From Fibrobacteria bacterium AD312 (GTDB lineage: Bacteria > Fibrobacterota > Fibrobacteria > Fibrobacterales > Fibrobacteraceae): DNA of 64,000 nt. Location: positions 62,001 to 126,000 of the forward strand of contig LIUM01000046.1 in assembly GCA_001462345.1 (NCBI GenBank), written 5' to 3'. The notes under the pieces were generated by a model. It searched no databases. It was not told where the DNA came from and saw nothing but the letters and a program-made list of their open reading frames with translations. Positions 15,856 to 23,837 of this stretch are shown in pieces (the stretch's first letter is position 1; each line of letters opens with the position of its first letter). Both the position numbers and the translations under genes were made by a program.

Positions 15856-18120
15856 TTACTTCAAAGAGCGTCTCACATTATCTGCCGCTTGAACCATATT
15901 TTTCAATGCAGATTTTACTTCATCCCAAGAGCGCGTTTTAAGACCACAATCAGGATTCACCCACATTTTATCTTTAGAGAGAACTTCTAAACGCATTTTT
16001 ATTTGTGTTTCAAATTCTTCTACAGAAGGAATTCGTGGGGAGTGAATATCATAAACACCAGGACCGATTTCGTGTTCATAATGAGTCTTCTTAAAAATTT
16101 CTAAAAGTTTATTTCCACTACGAGCTGTCTCAATAGTGATGACATCGGCATCCATAGATTCGATCGTATGAATAATATCATTAAAATCACTATAGCACAT
16201 ATGAGTATGAATTTGTGTTTCAGGAGCAGCGACACTAACAGCCATTTTAAAGCTTTCTACTGCCCAGTTTTCATATTCTTGAACTTTTTCTTTGCGTAAA
16301 GGATACCCTTCCTTAAAAGCCGCTTCATCCACCTGAATAATTGAAATCCCCGCTTTCTGTAAGTCTACGATTTCATCACTCAAAGCCATTGCAATTTGCT
16401 TTGCCACTTCTGCTTTTGAAATATCATTTCTTGCAAAAGACCAATTAATAATCGTGACAGGGCCCGTCAACATACCCTTCATTTTTTTCGACGTTTTACT
16501 TTGTGCATAAGAAATCCAAGGCACAGTCATTGGATAAGGTCTGCTCACGTCGCCAAAAATAATTGGTGGTTTTACACAACGACTGCCATAACTTTGTACC
16601 CATCCTTTTTGGGTAAATAAAAAGCCCTGCATTAACTCACCAAAATACTCCACCATATCATTTCGTTCTGGTTCTCCATGAACAAGAACATCCAAACCAA
16701 TCTCTTCTTGCAAAGCAACACACTCATCAATGTACGCTTTGATTTGTGTTTCATAATCATGTTTTGAAATAGTATTGTTTTTATAATCTCGTCGTAATTG
16801 CCTTAACTCTGCCGTTTGAGGAAAACTTCCAATTGTTGTTGTAGGTAATAATGGCAAATTGAATTTTTCTCTTTGAATTTTATAACGTGCATTAAAATCC
16901 ATAGGTCTTTCTTTTGTAATAAAAGAGCCCATTCTTTTTTGAACATTATCATCTGTAATAAAACGAGATCGTCTTTTCTCTATAAAAATCTGTTTGTTTT
17001 TATTCAAGCGTTCTTCATTTTTTTCACTTCTATTTTCTGAGAAAAAAAGCTCACTAAGAAAAACAACTTCTACTATTTTTTCTACTCCAAAAGAAAACCA
17101 CTGGTATAAATCTTTATGGGGTTCCCCTTTCAAAGAATATGGACAGTGCAAAAGAGACGCCGCTGTAGAAACAATCATATTTTCTTTAGGTATCTCTGCA
17201 CTTATTTTTTCAAGTAAATCTAAAGATTCTTCATAATCATTTGCCCAAACATTTCTTCCATCCACAAGCCCAACGATTAGTTTTTTATTTCTGATTTCTG
17301 AAAGAGCGCTCATATTATAAGAACCATAAACAAAATCAAGTCCAATGCCCCAAACATCTGTTTTTGATAACTCTTTTACCGCTTCTGTGGCGTGTTCAAA
17401 ATAAGTCACCACAGCTATTTTATTTTTTGGACTAACTTCACATAATGATTGATAAGTAGAAGCAATCTTTGAAATCAAAATAGATGATGGATTTCTTACA
17501 AAAATAGGCTCTTCAAATTGAAGAACAGTATTAGCTTGAAGCTTTGCCATTTTAGCAAGTAATTCTTTATATACACAAAGCACCGAATCTAAATAGGTAA
17601 AAGGATCTTCTCCGTTTTCGGTCTTACATAGCGATAAAAACGTAAGTGGGCCTATTAAATTAATCTTTGTTTCGATTCCTAATTCAAAAGCTTCGTTATA
17701 CTCTTTTATAATTTTATCTGCATTTAACTTAAAAGATATAGAAGGGCTTAATTCTGGAACAATGTAATGGTAATTCGTATTAAACCACTTTGTCATCTCC
17801 ATTGCCTGAGCATCTTTTGTGCCTCTAGCCATTGAGAAATAAAGAGTTGTAGAGTCTTTTATCTTTTGAAATCGAGATGGAATGGCGTTGAGCATCACCG
17901 CTGTATCAAGCATGTGATCATAAAAGCTAAAATCATTGGAGCTTATATACTCTACGCCCCTCATTTTCTGTTCCTGCCAATGCTTTTTTCTTAATTCTTT
18001 TGCAACAGACTCTAATTCTTCTTTAGAAGATTTCCCTTTCCAAAAAAGTTCAAGCGCTTTCTTTAATTCACGATTTTCACCAATACGAGAAAATCCTGTA
18101 ATCCAGGTTTTATTTGTCAT
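15856..18120 (-). CDS. metE: Cobalamin-independent methionine synthase
   Basis: 754 aa, the normal MetE length. It transfers the methyl group from 5-methyl-tetrahydropteroyl-triglutamate to homocysteine, the last step of methionine synthesis, without B12. Both barrels are present. The C-terminal catalytic half has TTTIGSFPQTAELR, VHGEPERNDMVEYFGE, the zinc ligands HTHMCYSDF (His, Cys) and NPDCGLKTR (Cys), and QVDEAAFKEGYPLR. The ATG at 18120 was chosen because AAAGGAG lies 8 nt upstream and it gives the family's N-terminus; longer upstream readings run into the riboswitch. Regulated by the cobalamin riboswitch in its leader. Confidence 0.97.
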   Translation of the reverse strand: MTNKTWITGFSRIGENRELKKALELFWKGKSSKEELESVAKELRKKHWQEQKMRGVEYISSNDFSFYDHMLDTAVMLNAIPSRFQKIKDSTTLYFSMARGTKDAQAMEMTKWFNTNYHYIVPELSPSISFKLNADKIIKEYNEAFELGIETKINLIGPLTFLSLCKTENGEDPFTYLDSVLCVYKELLAKMAKLQANTVLQFEEPIFVRNPSSILISKIASTYQSLCEVSPKNKIAVVTYFEHATEAVKELSKTDVWGIGLDFVYGSYNMSALSEIRNKKLIVGLVDGRNVWANDYEESLDLLEKISAEIPKENMIVSTAASLLHCPYSLKGEPHKDLYQWFSFGVEKIVEVVFLSELFFSENRSEKNEERLNKNKQIFIEKRRSRFITDDNVQKRMGSFITKERPMDFNARYKIQREKFNLPLLPTTTIGSFPQTAELRQLRRDYKNNTISKHDYETQIKAYIDECVALQEEIGLDVLVHGEPERNDMVEYFGELMQGFLFTQKGWVQSYGSRCVKPPIIFGDVSRPYPMTVPWISYAQSKTSKKMKGMLTGPVTIINWSFARNDISKAEVAKQIAMALSDEIVDLQKAGISIIQVDEAAFKEGYPLRKEKVQEYENWAVESFKMAVSVAAPETQIHTHMCYSDFNDIIHTIESMDADVITIETARSGNKLLEIFKKTHYEHEIGPGVYDIHSPRIPSVEEFETQIKMRLEVLSKDKMWVNPDCGLKTRSWDEVKSALKNMVQAADNVRRSLK

Positions 18121-18157
18121 AGCAAACTCCTTTTGTTTTCGCGACAAAGTACGTTTT

Positions 18158-18251
18158 GTTACTATCGTGGTATTCGGACTTAGAACATTTAGTTCCACAC
18201 CGTAGCGCGACTGTGCCCGATTCACACGAGCTTCCCCACATGGATAATAAC
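18158..18251 (-). promoter_or_regulatory. Cobalamin (B12) riboswitch controlling metE
   Basis: On the minus strand, the closing stem GTTATTATC/GATAGTAAC (one G-U) brackets the aptamer. Inside are GGGGAAGC, GTGTGAATC, the B12-box core GGGCACAGTCGCGCTACGGTG and the terminal AAGTCCGAATACCAC, matching the conserved order of cobalamin riboswitches. Between aptamer and start, CTTTGT can pair with ACAAAAG next to the AAAGGAG ribosome-binding site, suggesting control of translation initiation. Expected effect: metE is shut off when B12 is available, implying that a B12-dependent MetH exists elsewhere in the genome. Confidence 0.88.
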
Positions 18252-18542
18252 GAACTAAATATAAGAAAAAAATTGGGTTTCTGCTTCTATAAAATGCATT
18301 TATGTGCATTTATGCATTAAATTATCACTTTACTTAATAAAATTTGAGTGAAACCCAGTGACTGGGCAAAGCCAACAAGCACGAAGAGCTGCAACCAATA
18401 TTATGAAAATGGATTGGCGTGCTAAATAAGTGTTATAAAAATACTTGCCTTTTCACGACAGTATTGCGCCATCAAAAAAATGAGTAATCATTTTAAGAGT
18501 TGGCTAATAGTCGCAAAGTATCACTAGCGATTTTTTGAAAAA
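18252..18542. other. Leader/intergenic stretch upstream of metE
   Basis: About 290 bp between the riboswitch and the end of the MscS gene. It holds short ATGCATTTATG direct repeats near 18294-18316 and a GC-richer block at 18351-18421. That block has CCCAGT-G-ACTGGG and a stem of AGCACG/CGTGCT enclosing CCAAT/ATTGG. The metE promoter presumably lies here. No gene is visible. Confidence 0.5.
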
Positions 18543-19763
18543 CTACCTCTGATAAACTTCTAAACCAAAGAAAGACGCTGAGGCGAGCAAATGATCAAAA
18601 ATATCCGCTTGAATGTCTTCATACTCATTCCATGCCGTTGTTTTAGTAAAACAATATACTTCTATAGGAATCCCTTTTTCTTCGAAGGGAAGCTGACGGA
18701 CCAAGAGAGATAACCCTTGATGAATACCTCGATGGTTTTTTAAATAATTCTCAATATAATGACGGAAGACTCCCAAATTAGTCATTCGGCGACCATTAAT
18801 CAAAACAGAAGAATCAAAGTCATATTTACTATTAAACTCTTCTATTTCTTTTTGTCTCGTCTCGATATAATCTTTTAGAAGAAAAATTTTCTTATAGGAT
18901 TCTCGCGTGGCCTCATCCACAAACTTCACGGTCTTCACATTAATATTTAGCGAACGCTTAATACGACGTCCACCACTCTCTTGCATTCCGCGCCAATTCT
19001 TAAAGCTATCAGAAGTGAAAAAATACGTTGGGATTGTCGTCACCGTTTTATCCCAATTCTGAACTTTTACCGTATTCAAATTGATTGCAATGACATCTCC
19101 ATCGGCATTAAATTTTGGCATCTCAATCCAATCACCCACACGCACCATGTCATTGGCAGACATCTGAATGCTAGAAACAAAGCCTAAAATCGTATCTTTA
19201 AAAATCAAAAGAACAATAGCCGACATGGCTCCAAAAATGCTTAAAAAATAGACGGGCGATTTACCAAGCAACACTGATAAAATTAATATTGCAGAAATAA
19301 GATAAAGTATGATTCGCCCTAACTGGAAATAACTCCCTATCGGTTTATCACAAAATACAGGCATTTTTGAAAATAATGATTCAATCACTTCTAAAAAAGC
19401 GACTACAATCAAAATCGATGCAAAAATTAAATAAGCATCTGTTAATTTATTTACCATTGATAAAGAAGATGGGAAATCTCGAAATAAAATAGGAGCTCCT
19501 ATTTTTATAATAAGAGCAGGAGTAATATGAGCTAATTTACGGAATGCATTCTTTTCAACAAGAACATCATCCCAAGTAAAAGAGGTTTTCTTAAAAAGCT
19601 TATAAAATAAAGGAATAATCCATTTTTTTGTTACCCAATAAAAGAAAAAAGATAACAAAGACAACAAGACTAATAAGGTTAATAATCGAACATAAATGGC
19701 CATATTATTAGAAAGGCCTAAAGACGTAAAAAGATATTCTAAGTGTTTTTCAATAGTATTCAT
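18543..19763 (-). CDS. MscS family mechanosensitive channel (YbdG-like)
   Basis: 406 aa. Five N-terminal membrane helices precede the conserved MscS pore-lining helix and beta domain: FGAMSAIVLLIFKDTILGFVSSIQMSAND, MVRVGDWIEMP, GDVIAINLNTVKVQNWDKTVTTIPTY and FKNWRGMQESGGRRIKRSL. The last two motifs and the long C-terminal insertion fit the YbdG (miniconductance) subfamily. Its role is release of solutes on hypo-osmotic shock. It lies 25 bp downstream of the PH-domain gene, likely co-transcribed. Confidence 0.92.
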   Translation of the reverse strand: MNTIEKHLEYLFTSLGLSNNMAIYVRLLTLLVLLSLLSFFFYWVTKKWIIPLFYKLFKKTSFTWDDVLVEKNAFRKLAHITPALIIKIGAPILFRDFPSSLSMVNKLTDAYLIFASILIVVAFLEVIESLFSKMPVFCDKPIGSYFQLGRIILYLISAILILSVLLGKSPVYFLSIFGAMSAIVLLIFKDTILGFVSSIQMSANDMVRVGDWIEMPKFNADGDVIAINLNTVKVQNWDKTVTTIPTYFFTSDSFKNWRGMQESGGRRIKRSLNINVKTVKFVDEATRESYKKIFLLKDYIETRQKEIEEFNSKYDFDSSVLINGRRMTNLGVFRHYIENYLKNHRGIHQGLSLLVRQLPFEEKGIPIEVYCFTKTTAWNEYEDIQADIFDHLLASASFFGLEVYQR

Positions 19764-19788
19764 CTATCACAAGATAAAAAATTTTATC

Positions 19789-20328
19789 CTAATCATCAAA
19801 TAAGGCAATCTTATTTGATGATTCCTGTGCAGCTAAAGAACGAAGCATTTGTTCTACTAGCTTTACTTTTCTCACGTTTAAAAAACCAAACTGTTGTACT
19901 TTTCGAGAACGACTTGGTGTCACAGAAATATTTTCTTCAAAAATTAAATCTCCTATACCCATCTGCTTTTCCGTCAAATAAATAAACTGAAGTAAATGTG
20001 GAGGGTAACTCCTAATCGTATATGTTTTAGCTTTTTGAATGATTATCGCTCTTTTATTCGTTATTACATAAAGCGTTTTCTTAAAACGAACCTTTGAACC
20101 CAAAATAATAACGGCAACAATTATTATTGCAAATAAGGAAGCTGTCCAAGCATTAAAAGAATCTATTGCAAATAAAGAAAATAAAAAAGCAACAGATACG
20201 ATGATAAGAAATAGATTTTTCGCAAAAATAGGGGCGGGTTCATCCATCCATAAAACAGATTCATCAGCAGAAAGCTCTCGCTCCAATTTTTCTTTAAATT
20301 TTATAGAAAAACGGTCTTTTTGGGGCAT
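19789..20328 (-). CDS. PH-domain membrane protein
   Basis: 179 aa. A soluble N-terminus (ERELSADESVLWMDEP) leads into two membrane helices (about 36-54 and 58-76), followed by a bacterial PH (bPH_2-like) domain: VRFKKTLYVITNKRAIIIQKAKTY.IRSYPP, in which YVITNKRAI is the usual core. AAAGGAG lies 7-8 nt before the ATG. The start of a likely two-gene transcript with the MscS channel. Function of such proteins is not established. Confidence 0.75.
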   Translation of the reverse strand: MPQKDRFSIKFKEKLERELSADESVLWMDEPAPIFAKNLFLIIVSVAFLFSLFAIDSFNAWTASLFAIIIVAVIILGSKVRFKKTLYVITNKRAIIIQKAKTYTIRSYPPHLLQFIYLTEKQMGIGDLIFEENISVTPSRSRKVQQFGFLNVRKVKLVEQMLRSLAAQESSNKIALFDD

Positions 20329-20587
20329 AAGAGAACTCCTTTACTCTCAACGCTAGAACACAAACATTTTCGTCAGTTCTTCCCAAAACACGACTCAGAA
20401 AGATTGCATACAATCTTCTTACTTTAAAATAACAAGAAATCAATGTAAAAAACGTAAAAAAAAGATTGCAAAGCATCCTTTTACAATAAAAAGACGTGAT
20501 GTATCTCGCCTGTTTACTATGGAAAACAAACAAGCAAAAAATAAGACCCTGAATATACTTTAATAGTTTATTTTTAGAGTTCACCTT

Positions 20588-20593
20588 TATATT
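20588..20593 (+). promoter_or_regulatory. TATATT -10-like hexamer 9 nt before the GH8 start
   Basis: TATATT-N9-ATG and no Shine-Dalgarno upstream of the cellulase at 20603, another leaderless-type start. Confidence 0.3.
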
Positions 20594-20602
20594 CCAATTA
20601 TT

Positions 20603-22204
20603 ATGCAAAAAAATTATTTTTTCTCTTTATCTTTTTCCCTTTTATTAGCGCTAGCATTGCCTTCCTACGCTGTTTTAGAAATCCCTAACACTCAACCTAA
20701 AGTTGGTGCAGAAGTCTGGAAACCCATTTTAGATAAAACATGGGAAGGCATCAAGAAAAGAAATATCGAACCTTTTTCAACCGCTCAAGGATTAATTCAT
20801 CGTCCAAAAAGTGAAACTCCGGGTGATGCTGTTTCCGAAGGTGTTGGCTATGGAATGCTATTAGCTCTTTATTCAAATGATCAGGAAACATTCAATACCA
20901 TATGGGAAGCGGGCAACAATAATTTATGGCAAGGATGTTATTATGACTGGCGTATTAGTGCTTCAGGCACCAAAGAAAGAGGAGCAGCAACCGATGCAGA
21001 AGAAGACGTTGCACTCGCTCTGATTTTTGCAAATAAGCTTGTAGAAAAGGGCCTATGGGATTCCTATACTTCTCCTAAATTGAGTAGAAATTATCTAGAT
21101 CACGCAAAAAAGATTTTAGATTGCATGTGGAGCACAGGGCAAATCACTTCTTCTGGCATTTTAGCTCCTGGAGCAGGCTGGGGTGGCGATGACTTCGTGA
21201 ATCCTGGGTATTTTTCACCAGCATGGTATCGTATTTTTAGTCAAGTAGATCCTAATCATAACTGGATGAGCGTTGTTGAAAAAAGCTATTCCATTATTGA
21301 AGCCAATCCTGGCTATTCTATGGGTTTAATCCCCGATTGGATGAGGCCTGATGGTTCATTTTATGGAGGCTCTCTAGGCTATAACCCATATTTATCTGGA
21401 CGTGCCTTTTTTAAGGACGCTATTCGTACTTTATGGCGCGTTGCTATAGACGCCATATGGTTTGATGAACCAAGGGCAAAAGCCTATCTTCAAAACGCCT
21501 TAACCTTTATTAATTCAAAAGGTGGTGCCTCTGCTTCTAACTTCTATCAAATAGAAGGAGAGAAGGCAGGAGTTTTAGTTCCTGCTGATGATAAATGGCT
21601 TGAATTCAATGATGCAGATAATGAAGAAACTTGGAGATACCGTAGAGAACACAGCCACCTAACCATTGGAATGTGGTCTACAGCTGCTACTGCAGTTGGC
21701 ACTGATGATGATAAAATTGAATTTTCCAATGAAATGGCTAAATTTTATGAATACGATGTAGATGCTGATTTCTTTGGCTTAATTCTAGATACAGAAAATT
21801 TAGAAGATACTCTCCATAACGAAATGTATTTCGATCAATTTCTGGCTTGGTTTGGCGTTTCATTAATGAGTGGGACTTTCTGCAATGTCATTGAAAACTT
21901 AGATAATCCTAAAGTGAATACAAAAGGAATCGATATCAACCCATTTGTATCTATTCCTAAAAAATTAACCTCTAATGTGAGCAACAAAATCACTCTTAGA
22001 TATGGAGCAGAATCGATAGAATTTACAGCTCCTTCACACTGGACTAAAACTCTATGGCAAGTGTATGATCTCAAAGGAAAAGAAATACTTAGTTCAGTAA
22101 GCGGAAATAAGCTTTCTTTTAATTCGAATAATCATAAAGGTGTATTTATTGTAAAAGCCTCCTCAGAAAAGGGCGTAGCTATTCGAAAACTACAAATACA
22201 CTAA
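20603..22204 (+). CDS. GH8 family endoglucanase, secreted
   Basis: 533 aa with a signal peptide (about 1-23). The GH8 (alpha6/alpha6 barrel) domain spans about 35-430. VSEGVGYGMLLALY carries the catalytic acid (Glu79) and ATDAEEDVALALIFA the conserved Asp region (about 131-135), followed by LIPDWMRPDGS and the GRAFFKDAIRTLWRVAID segment. After that a roughly 75-residue C-terminal domain (WQVYDLKGKEILSS.., ..KGVFIVKASSEKGVAIRKLQI) resembles the sorting domains on other secreted enzymes here. It hydrolyses internal beta-1,4 links in cellulose or related glucans. Monocistronic, divergent from the PH gene, and followed by a terminator. Confidence 0.93.
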   Translation: MQKNYFFSLSFSLLLALALPSYAVLEIPNTQPKVGAEVWKPILDKTWEGIKKRNIEPFSTAQGLIHRPKSETPGDAVSEGVGYGMLLALYSNDQETFNTIWEAGNNNLWQGCYYDWRISASGTKERGAATDAEEDVALALIFANKLVEKGLWDSYTSPKLSRNYLDHAKKILDCMWSTGQITSSGILAPGAGWGGDDFVNPGYFSPAWYRIFSQVDPNHNWMSVVEKSYSIIEANPGYSMGLIPDWMRPDGSFYGGSLGYNPYLSGRAFFKDAIRTLWRVAIDAIWFDEPRAKAYLQNALTFINSKGGASASNFYQIEGEKAGVLVPADDKWLEFNDADNEETWRYRREHSHLTIGMWSTAATAVGTDDDKIEFSNEMAKFYEYDVDADFFGLILDTENLEDTLHNEMYFDQFLAWFGVSLMSGTFCNVIENLDNPKVNTKGIDINPFVSIPKKLTSNVSNKITLRYGAESIEFTAPSHWTKTLWQVYDLKGKEILSSVSGNKLSFNSNNHKGVFIVKASSEKGVAIRKLQIH

Positions 22205-22232
22205 AGCTGAACCATACCATTAATCTTCTTAT

Positions 22233-22271
22233 CCTAAAAAAAGAAGGCCCTTTTTTAAGAGCCTTTTTTTA
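22233..22271 (+). terminator. Terminator after the GH8 gene
   Basis: AAGGC and GCCTT arms within an A-run/T-run (AAAAAAAGAAGGC ... GCCTTTTTTT). The T-run follows on the + strand. It overlaps the end of the convergent small lipoprotein gene. Confidence 0.65.
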
Positions 22272-22415
22272 ATTGTTTTGTATTCTATTAAGAGAGTCTT
22301 GAGCTTGTTGCACCTGCAAAAACAAATCATTACTTGAATATTGAGGTGGTTTTTTTGAAGAGCTTGCACAAGCAAATAAAAAGCAGCAAGCCGCAAAGAT
22401 AAAAATTTTTTTCAT
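22269..22415 (-). CDS. Small lipoprotein
   Basis: 48 aa starting at the ATG with GGAGG 4 nt upstream. The signal peptide MKKIFIFAACCFLFACAS has lipobox FACA. The short mature part (SSKKPPQYSSNDLFLQVQQAQDSLNRIQNN) ends in a potential amphipathic helix, resembling small Lpp- or entericidin-like lipoproteins in size only. No family recognised. Confidence 0.65.
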   Translation of the reverse strand: MKKIFIFAACCFLFACASSSKKPPQYSSNDLFLQVQQAQDSLNRIQNN

Positions 22416-22572
22416 AAGACCTCCCATACTTTCGGGCACTTTCCTTTGTTTTAACATTTATGATAGAAATCTGATTACCCGATTAACCAGAGCCTAAAAT
22501 GAGTTCTTTATATTAATACAAAACGAATGATGAAAAGTCCAGGAACATCTTAATCCTATTTAGAATAAGCCA

Positions 22573-23334
22573 TTATAGAACAAGCGCTTCTGCAATTAAA
22601 ATGGAAGAACCATCTAGTGCTTTTGTTTTTATTATAGAGCCTGGATTTACATCGGGAAGTTTAGGAAGCAACACCCGAGAAGAATCTTTTTCAAGCAATT
22701 GAAAATGAGAACGGCATCCTTTCTGTAATGGAATAGGGCGATCGGAAATAAATGCTTGGGCTTTTACAGGAAGATCTTCTTGAACTTCATTAAAAGTGAT
22801 TTTATTATGAGAACACGAAAGATCAATTATTTGTGTTGGACTTTGAGCAAATTCACCCATGATATAATACTTTGCATATACCTTTTTACTAGATAAACGA
22901 ATCGATATTTTCTGTTCGCCTAAAACATTAGGTAGTATTTGAAGTTTAATTATAAAACATGGCTTTACATATTGATTTACTTCAAAAAGAGAATCCCATT
23001 TTTCCCACAAAAAATCTGTTTTAATATTATTACTTTTGGGTGTTATACAATGATACACAGGCACACTTTCATATTGTTCATTTTCAAACAACGTGTAATT
23101 CATAAAATTAGGATCACTACAAAATCCCAGAAAATCAAGTACGCTTAATTTTTCAACGTTATAGTCTTCATGCTTTGAAATCTTAACGCTTCCAGGTCCA
23201 TATAAAGCAATACATTTATGTTGATTTAACCAATACGCTGTTTTCTTTGTTGGTTGTAATCGTAATGTGGGACATAATTGATAATCAGAATATTCATGTT
23301 CTACGAAGATTTTAATAAAAGGATTATAACTCAT
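22573..23334 (-). CDS. Unknown protein, last gene of the TOMM-like locus
   Basis: 253 aa, no signal peptide or membrane segment. The N-terminal beta-rich region (NPFIKIFVEHEYSDYQLCPT, then LRLQPTKKTAYWLNQHKCI) is followed by a FLGFCSDPNFMNYTLF motif. The C-terminal half is rich in strands (KISIRLSSKKVYAKYYIMGEF, SSILIAEALVL). I do not recognise the family. It follows the cytolysin-domain gene by 73 bp, with a terminator-like hairpin in the gap, so it may be a lower-expressed end of the operon. AAAAGGGGGG precedes the ATG. An immunity, chaperone or effector-delivery role is possible but unsupported. Confidence 0.6.
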   Translation of the reverse strand: MSYNPFIKIFVEHEYSDYQLCPTLRLQPTKKTAYWLNQHKCIALYGPGSVKISKHEDYNVEKLSVLDFLGFCSDPNFMNYTLFENEQYESVPVYHCITPKSNNIKTDFLWEKWDSLFEVNQYVKPCFIIKLQILPNVLGEQKISIRLSSKKVYAKYYIMGEFAQSPTQIIDLSCSHNKITFNEVQEDLPVKAQAFISDRPIPLQKGCRSHFQLLEKDSSRVLLPKLPDVNPGSIIKTKALDGSSILIAEALVL

Positions 23335-23348
23335 ACCACCCCCCTTTT

Positions 23349-23388
23349 AAAAAAAGATAAACAGCCGCGCAAATGAATTGGCGGCTGC
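23349..23388 (-). terminator. Terminator-like hairpin within the TOMM-like operon
   Basis: On the minus strand CAGCCGC and GCGGCTG pair across a 12-nt loop, followed by TTTATCTTTTTTT. It falls between the cytolysin-domain gene and the last gene and may cause partial termination. Confidence 0.6.
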
Positions 23389-23406
23389 TTATTTCTCTCC
23401 CCCCTC

Positions 23407-23733
23407 CTAGATTTCGTTCCATTTGGGATTTAAGGTAGTTCCATATACTTTGTAACATTTTTGAACAGGTTCTGCAAATTGTTGAGTAAAAATGGTAGAC
23501 CACCCAAATCCCCACATTTCTTCGACTTTTAGAAACAAATTCGTTGCCCCAATTGGAACAGATTCTGATTTGTTCACGCCTAATGAAATGTTATCGGAAT
23601 GCTTGCTAAATTCTAGTCCTTCAAATTCATAAGACAAAGTAAAACGAGAGATAAAACCGCCTTCACAGCGGACCAAAATAGAACCGCCTTGTTCTGTTAG
23701 CATATGAGCCATGATTGCGCTTTTCTTATCCAT
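23407..23733 (-). CDS. Stand-alone cholesterol-dependent cytolysin domain-4-like protein
   Basis: 108 aa, no signal peptide. The whole protein aligns by eye with the C-terminal beta-sandwich (domain 4, Thiol_cytolys_C) of cholesterol-dependent cytolysins. GGFISRFTLSYE matches the usual GAYVARFxVSW, and EMWGFGWSTIF (residues 72-82) sits at the undecapeptide ECTGLAWEWWR with E, G and W kept at positions 1, 4 and 7. YGTTLNPKW matches IWGTTLYPK, including the Thr-Leu pair (Thr100, Leu101) that recognises cholesterol. The pore-forming domains 1-3 are absent. In cytolysins this domain binds membranes; here it would be a lone binding module. It lies between the FHA gene and the terminal unknown gene. 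Confidence 0.72.
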   Translation of the reverse strand: MDKKSAIMAHMLTEQGGSILVRCEGGFISRFTLSYEFEGLEFSKHSDNISLGVNKSESVPIGATNLFLKVEEMWGFGWSTIFTQQFAEPVQKCYKVYGTTLNPKWNEI

Positions 23734-23837
23734 ATCGGTAACCTAGCTTATAAAATGAAAACTTTTCTTTACTTTTATAAAAATAGGTCTCATAAGGATA
23801 AAAATCCATTACAAAGCATTACAAAACAGGACCGTGT

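Noticed and set aside
18340-18425. c-di-GMP (GEMM) riboswitch, because of a GGGCAAAGCC word
   Set aside because: The paired P1a/P1b pattern and the rest of the conserved core are missing, and no gene follows on that strand.
20294-20608. 104-codon minus-strand frame over the GH8/PH intergenic region
   Set aside because: Overlaps the real start of the PH-domain gene and its promoter; composition not protein-like.
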